In this document: positions 28,633-37,632 of the stretch, one piece after another
How positions within the stretch are numbered: position 1 is the first letter of the stretch
How the letters are laid out: every line of letters begins with the position of its first letter
NCBI GenBank assembly: GCA_047967505.1
Contig: CM106541.1
DNA: 64,000 nt
Direction: 5' to 3' (one strand)
Source of the DNA: Dipteris shenzhenensis
Taxonomy: Eukaryota > Polypodiophyta > Polypodiopsida > Gleicheniales
Made by a program: the position numbers and the translations under genes
Notes under the pieces: model-generated
The model's database searches: none
What the model was told of the DNA's origin: nothing
The model's input: the letters and a program-made list of their open reading frames with translations, nothing else

Positions 28633-31455
28633 TCATCCTAATCCCATGATGTGGCGGCAATGTGCAAACCGCTCTGTAGGCAAGCTCTTAGTGAGCAAAT
28701 CTGCAGGATTATCATCAGTATGTACTTTCACAAGCTCAAGACGCTTGTCTTCCAGTACCTCCCTGATGAAATGATATTTCACTTCTATGTGCTTGGTCTT
28801 CTGATGAAAGACCGGATTCTTTGCCAACATGATAGCACTCTGACTATCACAATGCAAAACTGGCATATCTCCTGTAATGCCCAAATCTCCCACCAGCCGA
28901 GTAAGCCATATTGCTTCCTTGCAAGCCTCAGTGGCTGCAACATATTCAGCTTCTGTGGTTGACAGTGCAACGCATTTCTGCAACCGAGACACCCATGATA
29001 TAGCACCTCCTGCAAATGTGAAAATATAACCGGTAGTAGACTTCCGGTTATCTGCATTCCCTGCATAGTCTGAATCTGTAAAACCATGCACCAATGCATC
29101 CTGCCTACCATAGCATATGCACAAGTCTTTGGTACCTTTGAGATACCTCAAGACACCTTTCACTGCTTCCCAATGCCGCTTGCCTGGATTTGCCATATAC
29201 CTGCTGATGACTCCCACCGCAAAAGCAATATCCGGACGAGTGGCAACCATGGCATACATCAAAGATCCAACTGCAGATGCATACGGAACCTTGGCCATTT
29301 CAGCCTTATCATCATCTGATCTCGGGCTGTCCTTACTGCTGAGTTTTAAATGTGGAGGCAACGGGGTACTAATGGACTTCCCCCCCTCCATTTTAAACCT
29401 CTGCAGTACTCTGTCAATATACTCTTTCTGTGACAGAAACATAAGTCCCTTGGACCTGTCACGAGTAATACGCATGCCAAGAATATGATTTGCATCACCC
29501 AAGTCTTTCATGTCAAAAGACTTATGCAGTTGTTTCTTCAAAGCACTAATCTCATGCTGAGATTTACTGGCAATAAGCATGTCATCCACATATAGAATGA
29601 GTAGCATCAAACTGCCATCCTTTGCCCGTTTGGTGTACAAGCAATGATCGGTTTCACACCGATGATACCCTTGGGACTGCATGAAGGCATCAAACTTTTT
29701 GTACCATTCTCTTGGTGCCTGCTTGAGTCCATACAAGCTCCTCTTGAGCTTACACACAAGCTGTTCTTTCCCTTTAACAGCATATCCCTCTGGCTGACTC
29801 ATATAGATTTCATCATGAAGATCTCCGTGAAGAAAAGCTGTCTTCACATCCATCTGACATAAATCCATGTCATCATGAGCAACAAGAGCTAACACTGCTC
29901 TCAAAGTAGTCATCTTGACTACAGGTGAAAAAATTTCATCAAAGTCAATGCCCTTCTCCTGCTTAAATCCCTTGGCAACCAATCTGGCCTTATACCGAGG
30001 TAAAGCATTTGAATCCACTTTGACTTTGTAAACCCACTTGCATGGCAAAACCTTTCTGCCTGCAGGTAACTGCACCAAGTCCCATGTATCATTCTGAAGT
30101 AGGGAGTCCATTTCTGACTGCATGGCTTTCTCCCACTTCTTTTTCTCTGTTCTTCCCATAGCTTCCTTGAAGCTGGAAGGCTCACCACAATCTGTCAGCA
30201 TAATAAAATCAGCCACATTATTGGCTCCTGGAACAAACCTGGCAGGAGGCCGTTGTGCACGGGTGCTCCTCCTCACAAAATGTTCCGGATTAGGCTGCTG
30301 TCCAGCCTGTTCTTCATGCATGACGGGTGGCTGTACCACCATATCTGGCTGTTCTACAGCCCCATCTGTTGGCACATCCAGTGGTGCATCATTGGCAAAA
30401 TTGTCTGGCTGATTTTCAGCCTGTATACCCTCTAGAACAGGGTGATCTGCAGCAGGCTGCTGCTGCATATAAATGGGCATTCTTTGCTGTCCAACATCAT
30501 CATAAATAACCCTCCTGTATTCCACAGGTTGCACGGATTCCTTGTGTACACTATCTTCTTTAAAGATGACATCATTGCTGCGTATAATCTTCCGTTTAAC
30601 GGGATCCCATAACCTGTACCCCATTTCACCTTCGTCACCATATCCCATAAAGATGCATCTGATAGACTTTGGATCCAGTTTGGTGCGGAGATCTTTGCGT
30701 ACATGAGCAAAGCACTCGCAGCCAAATACCCGTAAGTGCTTATATGAGGGTGGCTTGCCAGACCACACCTCCTCTGGCACTTTCAACTCCAAAGCCTTAT
30801 TTGGTGACCTGTTAATAATGTGAACTGCTGTTTGCACGGCTTCTGCCCAAAAGCCATGGGGTAATGCAGCATAAGACAACATACATCGAACCTTCTCCTG
30901 AATAGTTCGATTCATCCGCTCACTTGCACCATTTTGAGATGCATTATGAGGGGCTGTGAGTTCCTGTTTGATGCCCTTAGCTTGGCAAAACTGCACAAAA
31001 GCATGTGACACATACTCACCCCCATTATCGGATCTGAGGCATTTCAGCCTACGACCTGTCCGATTTTCAACCTGAGCGACAAACCTCTTGAAAGCATCTA
31101 GGGCATCTCCCTTATGCTTCAAGCAATAGACCCACACCTTACGTGTGGCATCATCAATGAAAGTAATAAAATATTTGGCACCCCCTAGTGATAACTGTGG
31201 CATCTCACACAAATCAGTGTGCACTAGATCAAGTGGTGCTCTATTCTGGGGAGATCTCCTCTTATGAGGAGTCACAGAATGCTTGCCAAAAATACAATGA
31301 TCACAAGTAGGCAAATCTGAAAAAGAGAGAAGCGGCAGATAACCCAAACGTGACAGTTCTTGCATTCCTTTAACAGACATGTGTCCCAACCGGCTATGCC
31401 ACAATGAAACCTTTGGCAGCTCGGTTATGGCAACAACATGATTACCCACACTGGA
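28633..31455 (-). CDS. Copia-I-2 integrase, RT and RNase H
   Basis: Open frame of about 938 codons ending HCRHIMGLG. Integrase zinc site (WHSRLGH..CDHC), catalytic HTDLCEM, SDNGGEY and NGASERMN, RT MDVKTAFLHGDL and YVDDMLIAS, and RNase H DSDYAG are all present. No ATG opens it naturally; the frame is cut off from gag-protease by an 8-bp deletion at about 31459-31467 that creates a TAA and shifts the frame. Everything else looks intact, so the lesion is recent. Confidence 0.93.
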   Translation of the reverse strand, partial: SSVGNHVVAITELPKVSLWHSRLGHMSVKGMQELSRLGYLPLLSFSDLPTCDHCIFGKHSVTPHKRRSPQNRAPLDLVHTDLCEMPQLSLGGAKYFITFIDDATRKVWVYCLKHKGDALDAFKRFVAQVENRTGRRLKCLRSDNGGEYVSHAFVQFCQAKGIKQELTAPHNASQNGASERMNRTIQEKVRCMLSYAALPHGFWAEAVQTAVHIINRSPNKALELKVPEEVWSGKPPSYKHLRVFGCECFAHVRKDLRTKLDPKSIRCIFMGYGDEGEMGYRLWDPVKRKIIRSNDVIFKEDSVHKESVQPVEYRRVIYDDVGQQRMPIYMQQQPAADHPVLEGIQAENQPDNFANDAPLDVPTDGAVEQPDMVVQPPVMHEEQAGQQPNPEHFVRRSTRAQRPPARFVPGANNVADFIMLTDCGEPSSFKEAMGRTEKKKWEKAMQSEMDSLLQNDTWDLVQLPAGRKVLPCKWVYKVKVDSNALPRYKARLVAKGFKQEKGIDFDEIFSPVVKMTTLRAVLALVAHDDMDLCQMDVKTAFLHGDLHDEIYMSQPEGYAVKGKEQLVCKLKRSLYGLKQAPREWYKKFDAFMQSQGYHRCETDHCLYTKRAKDGSLMLLILYVDDMLIASKSQHEISALKKQLHKSFDMKDLGDANHILGMRITRDRSKGLMFLSQKEYIDRVLQRFKMEGGKSISTPLPPHLKLSSKDSPRSDDDKAEMAKVPYASAVGSLMYAMVATRPDIAFAVGVISRYMANPGKRHWEAVKGVLRYLKGTKDLCICYGRQDALVHGFTDSDYAGNADNRKSTTGYIFTFAGGAISWVSRLQKCVALSTTEAEYVAATEACKEAIWLTRLVGDLGITGDMPVLHCDSQSAIMLAKNPVFHQKTKHIEVKYHFIREVLEDKRLELVKVHTDDNPADLLTKSLPTERFAHCRHIMGLG

Positions 31456-31459
31456 AACA

Positions 31460-32734
31460 TTACAAGGTATCTCTCTTAAAACCCTCAGCCACTACAGTCT
31501 GGCCATCAGTAATCACCCATTTGGAATCCCCAAATGTGGTGTGGTAACCACTGTCATCTAATAAGCCAGTGCTAATCAGATTTTTCTTGATTTGCGGCAC
31601 ATGGCGAACACCATCAAGCATAAATGACTGTCCATCAGGAAATACTATCTGTATACTGCCAATCCCTGCAATCTGACATGCATAGTTGTTCCCAAGATGA
31701 ACAACTCCATGAGTACCTGTGTAGGAAGTAAACCACTCCCTATGAGGTGTAACATGAAAAGCAGCACCTGAATCCAAGAGCCAGGTGTGCATGTCATGGC
31801 CATCAATAACCAAAGCATGTGCTATTACAGCAGAAGAGCATAAAACATCATGTATGTCACTGTCACTGTCCTCTGCTGCAACATTCACTGCATCCAAGTC
31901 ATCTGCCTTGGCCTTGCCTTTGCCTTTGCTTGCATTTCCTGCATCCTTTGTTTCATCCTTCTTGGCTTTCTGATCCCGTATGAACTTGAAGCACTTCGAC
32001 TTCACATGTCCCTTCTTGCCACAATAAAAGCATTCAATGTCCTTTTTCCCACGGGACTGACTACGGGATTTGGACTTACTAGCAGATCTCCCCTTCTGCT
32101 GAGTCCTGCCTCTGTCCTGTACCTGCAAAGCACTTGAAGACTTGCTGCCCGCATTATTCTTCCTGCTCATCTCCTCCATAAGAAGAGAGCTCTCTACATC
32201 AGCATAAATAAGAGTGGCATTTGAGTTTGACAGGGTGGTCTTGAAAGTGTCCCAACTCTCAGGAAGAGTACACAACAAGAAAGTAGCCTTGAACTCCTCA
32301 TCAAGGTTCAACCCCTGTGCAATCAGCTGTGTAAAGATAGCATTGAACTCACTCAAGTGTGAGGTCATAGCTGTACCTTCCTTCATGCGAAGATCAACCA
32401 GCTTCTTCAGCCAATAAACCTTACTGGCTGAGCTCTTTTGGGCATATAATTCTTCTAGTCTTTGCCATAGACCATAAGAGGTTTTTTCAGCCTGTACATT
32501 GAACACAAGAGTGTCTGAAATAGTAAGCATGATAGCTGCCCTCGCGGACAAATCAAGCTCTTCCCAGTCATCAGCTGCCATATCAGATGGCTTGACACCC
32601 TTTACCCTTATGGGCTTGGCAATCTTCTTTAACAGAAGGACATTCAAACACTGTTCTGCCCATAATGCATAGTTATGTGCTCCTTCCAGTTTCTTTATGT
32701 TCAGAATTGAAGAATCACCTCCTCCTGATGCCAT
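31460..32734 (-). CDS. Copia-I-2 gag and protease, ending early
   Basis: 424 codons from ATG (MASGGGDSSILNIKKLEGAH). It contains the gag core, zinc knuckle CFYCGKKGHVKSKC, and protease LLDSGAAFHVT, and ends VAEGFKRDTL-stop. In Copia-I-3 the frame continues into integrase; here 8 bp are missing and TAA appears. The product could still form particles with its own protease (inference). Confidence 0.93.
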   Translation of the reverse strand: MASGGGDSSILNIKKLEGAHNYALWAEQCLNVLLLKKIAKPIRVKGVKPSDMAADDWEELDLSARAAIMLTISDTLVFNVQAEKTSYGLWQRLEELYAQKSSASKVYWLKKLVDLRMKEGTAMTSHLSEFNAIFTQLIAQGLNLDEEFKATFLLCTLPESWDTFKTTLSNSNATLIYADVESSLLMEEMSRKNNAGSKSSSALQVQDRGRTQQKGRSASKSKSRSQSRGKKDIECFYCGKKGHVKSKCFKFIRDQKAKKDETKDAGNASKGKGKAKADDLDAVNVAAEDSDSDIHDVLCSSAVIAHALVIDGHDMHTWLLDSGAAFHVTPHREWFTSYTGTHGVVHLGNNYACQIAGIGSIQIVFPDGQSFMLDGVRHVPQIKKNLISTGLLDDSGYHTTFGDSKWVITDGQTVVAEGFKRDTL

Positions 32735-34266
32735 ATCAGATGAGGAAAGTACCTGACTCCCTGGAAGTAAAAAAAAAAAGGCTGAATAAAAGTTCTGATT
32801 TCTCAGAAAAGCCTGCTCTATTCAAGAGCCAGAAGCACTCTCAAAGGTGCTGTTTTTACTGTCAGTAAAATCTGCAGCAAAACAGTAAATGTCCCTGCAA
32901 ATACTGTACCTTCTGACAAACTGTTCTGAGCTCAAAGAGGCATAAAAACAGTAATTTCAGACTGCTGCTGCTGCTCAACAAGAGCTTAACAGTGCATAAT
33001 TATCTGACAAAACCACCAACACTGCTGTAAACACTGCTGTACTGACTGTACTGATCACTTCTCCCACCTCAGATGAGGTATGTCACTGACTCAAATTGCA
33101 GAAACCACTTGACAAACACCCCAAAAACAGTAAATGACCCTTCAGCCTGTCACAAAACCTGCAACAGTAAATGGGATAAATCCCAAGCAATCACCCTTAT
33201 ACCAAGGGGAGAAAATGCATCTGAAGATCTCTGTTGGTAACCCAAGTGCTATCAAACAAAGTCTGGGCAAAAGCCCCTTGATCTGACACCTGAATCAAGT
33301 GGAGAACACCTCAACACTGAGGTAGCATGCAATATGAAATCTCTCTGACACTTGTACCTGACAATGTGTAATGCATAGGCTGCCCCTGTGTACTCAGTAA
33401 CAACACAACTCACAACGTACAGACACCAAGAAGAAAATCTTTTGAGCACTGTCAACGATGGGCAGTTAGGGACCGAGTAAACTCGATGCGCCCTGACCAA
33501 GCGTGGCTCAACTGAGATTTTCAAAGTGCGTACAAAGAATGTGACCTGCAACAAATGTCACCAAATGCACTGCGGAAATAAAGCAAATGTGTGCTCCCTG
33601 GCTACACACTGCCTCAAGGCATATACTGCAAACACATCCAGGCAAAAGCCCTTTGATAAGATCACCCAAAACTGAGAATTTCACTCAGTAAATGCATAGA
33701 AACTCCTGCTGTACTTCTGTCCTTCTTGCAGCACGCTTCCCCAAAAAAAAAATGAGACTTTGCAGCATAAACAACCAAGTCCTGCTGTTTCTGTACCCTG
33801 CTGGTTCGACGCCAACCCAGTGTACCTGCAGACGGACTGTCGTCCGTACCTGGCTGTGAAGGACTGTCGTCCGTACCTGTGTACGGCTGTCCGTACGACT
33901 GTACGGACAGTCCGTACAGCTGATGTAAGAACTGCTGTAAAACACAGCAGCTATGCTGCTGTATTGCAGCAGGCTGGCGACGCCCACGCCCTCGTCAAAG
34001 ACCTGCAAAAGGTGCAGCTGTTGGACGAAATGCGCCGAAATGCGCCCGCGACCACGCCTTGCAGCTGCCGTACGAAATCGCCCGCGACAAACTGCGCCGC
34101 CTGCGATGCACACACCCGCGACCACCGTATCCCCTTCAAAACGCGCCGTCGTACGGCTCTGTGCCCTGGTCCGTACAGTCGTACGGACGACGTACGGCAG
34201 TACGGAACTGTCCGTACGTCCGTACGGTATGGATGAGGATGAGGTAGAGGGGGAGAAAGCTCGATG
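32735..34266 (-). other. Leader of Copia-I-2
   Basis: The gag-proximal kilobase (32735-33700) aligns with the Copia-I-3 leader (43230-44197). The primer-side 500 bp (33780-34260) does not, yet both are rich in CCGTAC/GTACGG words. No gene. Confidence 0.75.
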
Positions 34267-34278
34267 GCTCTGATACCA
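34267..34278 (-). promoter_or_regulatory. Primer-binding site of Copia-I-2
   Basis: Minus strand TGGTATCAGAGC, two bases after the 5' LTR. Confidence 0.92.
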
Positions 34279-34280
34279 GT

Positions 34281-34490
34281 TGCGAGGGGGAAGAGTGGAG
34301 GAAGGGAGCAAGAGAGTGAGAGTGAGAGAGAGAGACACTAGTGTGGGTGTGAAGTGATGAGTGAGCCACACCACAAACTCACTTATGTTTTATTAGGATT
34401 AGGTTTACCCTATGACTGTCTTAAGACAGTCATAGGTGTCCTATCTTTAATTCTTTAACTAAGGGTTGGCAATGTGCCTTTACCCCAACA
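34281..34490 (-). repeat. 5' LTR of Copia-I-2 (210 bp)
   Basis: Identical to 28324-28533. The palindrome is at 34409-34436. TG..CA ends, with CCCCT duplication outside. Confidence 0.94.
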
Positions 34491-34495
34491 CCCCT

Positions 34496-34724
34496 AACCA
34501 TTCTCTGTCAGATCTACCCTTCCTCGAGGCAAGCTTCCTTCTGCTAGGTACTCTCCTCTCTTTGTGTGACGTGCTGCCCATGTGGCAGCCCCCTCCCTCT
34601 CTCTTTTCTTTTGCCCTCATGGCAGCCATGCTGCTGCTCATGTGTCAGTCTCTCTAACCCTGTTCATCCCCCCCATGCTCTCCTCATATGGGGGCTTATA
34701 GATGGGGAGGTGACCATTCCAACA
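34496..34724 (-). repeat. 5' LTR of X, outer part
   Basis: Continues the X LTR after the CCCCT duplication: CTCGAGGCAAGCTTCCTT, CCCATGTGGCAGCC and GACCATTCCAACA end, matching 25258-25473. GGATC at 34725-34729 would be the outer target duplication. Confidence 0.85.
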
Positions 34725-34917
34725 GGATCACCAAAGACTCTATGATTTCTATCCTTCCATAGAGTCCAGAGTGCCTAGTAATGAACCCAAGAGCAGAACA
34801 ACTCAAACCCCCCATCTACGTGGGTGAATCGCAAAAAGCAGAAATCCCACTGAGTTGGCTGCCAATAACCACACACACATGCACATGCACACGCACACGC
34901 ACACGCGCGCGCACACA
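34725..34917 (-). pseudogene. Older LINE-B 3' fragment and (CA)n stretch
   Basis: 34725-34870 repeats, with changes, the segment 35113-35260 of LINE-B (GGATCA-CAAAGACT, AGAACAACTCAAA). 34873-34917 is a CACACACATGCACACG-type dinucleotide run. The younger LINE-B appears to have inserted just after it. Confidence 0.65.
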
Positions 34918-35137
34918 TTTTTTTTGGGGTGAAAACTTTGAATGCTTTATATGACAAGGTAGCCATCCCAAAACTGGGAAGCTGAAAAAAGTACATCAAT
35001 AGAAAATCTCCGTGTAGGACAAATATACATCGTAGTCTATGTAGTGAGTTTGCAGACAATCAAAGAGTGATTGCTGCAAAGAACGACGAAAGAAAACAAA
35101 AGGAGAAAACATAGGATCATCAAAGACTGTGTGGTTT

Positions 35138-35448
35138 CTATCTTTCAGAGAGTCTAGTAGTGAACCGAGGTAAAGAACAACTCAAAATCCAGCCATCGAG
35201 GATATATCCCAAAAAGCCAGAAAAGCTTCCCGAAAGAAGCCCGAGGAAATCTCTGTCGCAATCTCTGCCGAAGGATGCCCAAGAAGTCACGTGTCTTGGG
35301 GCGGTGCCAAAAAATATGAGACACAAACTCCATCGGAGCCAAACATCAACGACAAATAGCCGGAGCATAACGTGTGCATGATAAAAACTGTCTAGACGGA
35401 AGAACCCCCAATAGAACATGTCATAAAAATCCTGTTGTCGAAGAGGGA
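35138..35448 (-). pseudogene. LINE-B ORF2, C-terminal end
   Basis: The minus strand reads FYDMFYWGFFRLDSFYH and, in a shifted frame, EFVSHIFWHRPKTRDFL, the usual L1 C-terminal HLFW-CP region. Frameshifts are present. Confidence 0.7.
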
Positions 35449-35453
35449 CCTTG

Positions 35454-36137
35454 TGTTAAGACAGGCAATCTCCAAATGCAGAGGCCAGGGCCAAACAACT
35501 GGTCAGGAAGGCCAAAACTGGCAAACTCCAAACACCAAGGTCAGGGCCAAATAAATGGCAAAAAAGGCCAGAACTGGCCGACCTAACCGACCAGATCTGG
35601 CCGACCAGATAGGTCAGGCCGATAAAAGGCTGTAGCCCCCTGGCTACTTAACTCACCTTTTCTGGAACAGGCCTGCGCTCCAGTATTGCTGCTGCCTCTG
35701 CTTCCTTTGTCTCCACTCCTGCATCCTCTCCAGCATCCTCTGCCTCCACCCGTGCTTCCGCTTCAACATCTCTGCCTCCTCTGCCTCAGCTTCAGCATCT
35801 CTGCCTCCTCTGCTTCAGCTCCATCATCCTCTCCTATTGCTACTCCAGATCAGCATCGTCTTATATCTCTACTGTATTATTTTCTCCAGATCTGCAGCAA
35901 ACCTTTGCTCTTCTAGCAATAGGTTACTGACCCAGATTTGGTTCAGTTCCAGCTAGTGGAGCTAGTGCAGATCCCACTTCAGTTGGCTGTTCTGGAGGAC
36001 TGCTGTTTGCTCCCTCCACAGTTTCTTTCTCAGATATTTCTTATCTTGTATTGAGTTCCTTTGGTGATGAATATTTCTTCTTCAGCTATTATTAGTCTTC
36101 AGTGTTGTTTTATTTGTCTCCAAGAACTTTCTTTATA
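35454..36137 (+). repeat. 5' LTR of Copia-IV (684 bp)
   Basis: Starts TGTTAAGACAGG after CCTTG; ends CTTTATA directly before the primer site, so termini are TG..TA. It contains GCCGATAAAAGGC (promoter-like) near 35620 and a C/T-rich run of CTGCCTCCTCTGC-type repeats at 35684-35835. Confidence 0.82.
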
Positions 36138-36149
36138 TGGTATCAGAGC
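36138..36149 (+). promoter_or_regulatory. Primer-binding site of Copia-IV
   Basis: TGGTATCAGAGC immediately after the LTR. Confidence 0.9.
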
Positions 36150-36213
36150 AAGGTGTGCCTATCGACACCTGAGCCTTGACCTGGAAAGCTTGGAAGATAG
36201 ATCATCAATTGAA

Positions 36214-37632
36214 GATGTCTTCTCCTTCTTCCCCGAAGCGATCTCAGCCCGAATCGACCTCTATTCAACCACCACCCTCGTCATATGTCGAGAGAGAGTC
36301 TGCAAGGATCGAAGGTGATGAATACCTCTCCAAACTCTTTAAAGAATTTGCTGAATTTCAGAAATGGAAGGAACTTGAAGCAGGTACCCGCACACCTCGT
36401 GCTTCTTCTTCTCCACGTTTTCCTCCAATACCTCTATTCAACTCGGAAGAAGCTGAGCAACATCTCAAGTTCGGTGCCGACGAAGAACAAGTATACCAAG
36501 TATACCCTGACGAAAGAGGATAGGCCGGCATGAGGACAATGGGTTATTTGACAATGCCTATCCCACAAGAATCAGTGCAAGGTATGTTGCCCTATTCCCT
36601 TGGTGCAACTCCATCTGTTATGCAAGGCATAGGAACGAGTAATCACGAGGACACAGATCCATACATGCATGTGAACACTCATAGACGAGAAAGGAGAAAT
36701 GCGTCAGACAATGAGTTTGCTTTCGGTTCTCATTCTTCCTTCCCTCCCATCCCTCTCATATCTTCCGCTGCCATCTTTCCTCCAGTGGCTTCTCATCCTC
36801 CATCTTCTCTCATGCCACTGGGCTCCTATAGTTTATTTCCCTCTATCTCTCCCGCTGCCCCTTTTCCCCCTCTCATGTCGTATCCCGCCTCTCATGTTTA
36901 TCCCTCCCCCTATGGGCCTTCTTTGAATTCTTTTGTTCCTCCGGTGGTGCCGCCTCTCCCTCCTTCTCACTCCGCTCCTGTTCTGAGTCCTCTCATGCAT
37001 CCACTGGTTGCTTCTCCCTATCATTCCCTTTCCCCTCTCACCCTCTCTCTGCAACAGCCAAACATGCTTTTATTGATATGACTCGTTTTAACGGGTCTAA
37101 TTATACCACATGGTCAAATATCATGCACCATGTGCTTGATTCTCAAGACCTATGGGAACTCGTTCAAGGTACTGAACCGCAACCCGATCCTCATGTTTAT
37201 CCTTATCAGGTAGTTTGCTCGTGGCGACATCGTAATGCCACTGCCATTGTCGAAATCATGCAAGGTCTTTTGCCTGAATTTCACTCTCAATTACAGCATT
37301 TTGACCTTGCCTCTGAGCGATGGGCACATCTCACTGACCGCTATGCAGCCCGAGATCGTACTCGTCGCATCAATCTTGACCACGATCTCCAGCAATTTCA
37401 GATCACTGCTGACGATGATCTCAAGGTCAAACTGGCAGACTACCGGCGGTTAATTGCTGAATTTGCCACAACTGGTCCTCCCAAATCCGAGGATGACCAA
37501 GTTACTTTCTTTTTGAACAAACTCCCGCCCAAGTATTTTAGTTTTATGCAGCAAATCATTTCTCAACCCTCCCTTCCTACTTTTTATGAGTTCGAATGTC
37601 AACTCTTGCGTTATGCTCGTCTCTACTCTTAG
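36214..37632 (+). pseudogene. Copia-IV gag
   Basis: ATG at 36214 (MSSPSSPKRSQPESTS) opens an acidic N-terminus ending at a TAG near 36521. A proline-rich stretch follows, then the gag core at 37078-37632 (FNGSNYTTWSNIMHHVL, DDQVTFFLNKLPPKY; UBN2-like). At least two stops interrupt it (36521 and about 37079). Confidence 0.78.

Larger units (their letters stand above)
28324..34490 (-). mobile_element. Copia-I-2, full-length Ty1/copia element (6167 bp)
   Basis: LTRs 28324-28533 and 34281-34490 are 210 bp and identical by eye. The target duplication is CCCCT on both sides (28319-28323 and 34491-34495). It is inserted in the 5' LTR of X. The coding region is split by an 8-bp deletion relative to Copia-I-3. 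Confidence 0.96.
25010..34724 (-). mobile_element. X, gag-only (TR-GAG-like) LTR element, with Copia-I-2 nested in its 5' LTR
   Basis: Minus-strand order: 5' LTR (34724-27507, split by Copia-I-2 at 28324-34490), Met-tRNA primer site (27506-27495), gag, unknown stretch, polypurine tract, partial 3' LTR (25473-25010). The internal region is only about 2 kb and no protease, integrase or RT was found. LTR ends pair as TGTTGGAATGGTCACC..TAATA. The left end is cut off where Copia-III begins. Confidence 0.82.

Noticed and set aside
33685-34374. 229-codon minus-strand ORF
   Set aside because: It crosses the leader, primer site and LTR of Copia-I-2; composition reflects GTACGG words and the CT-rich LTR end.
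34873-34917. CA/CG dinucleotide run as a Z-DNA or regulatory element
   Set aside because: Better explained as a microsatellite next to a LINE poly-A end.
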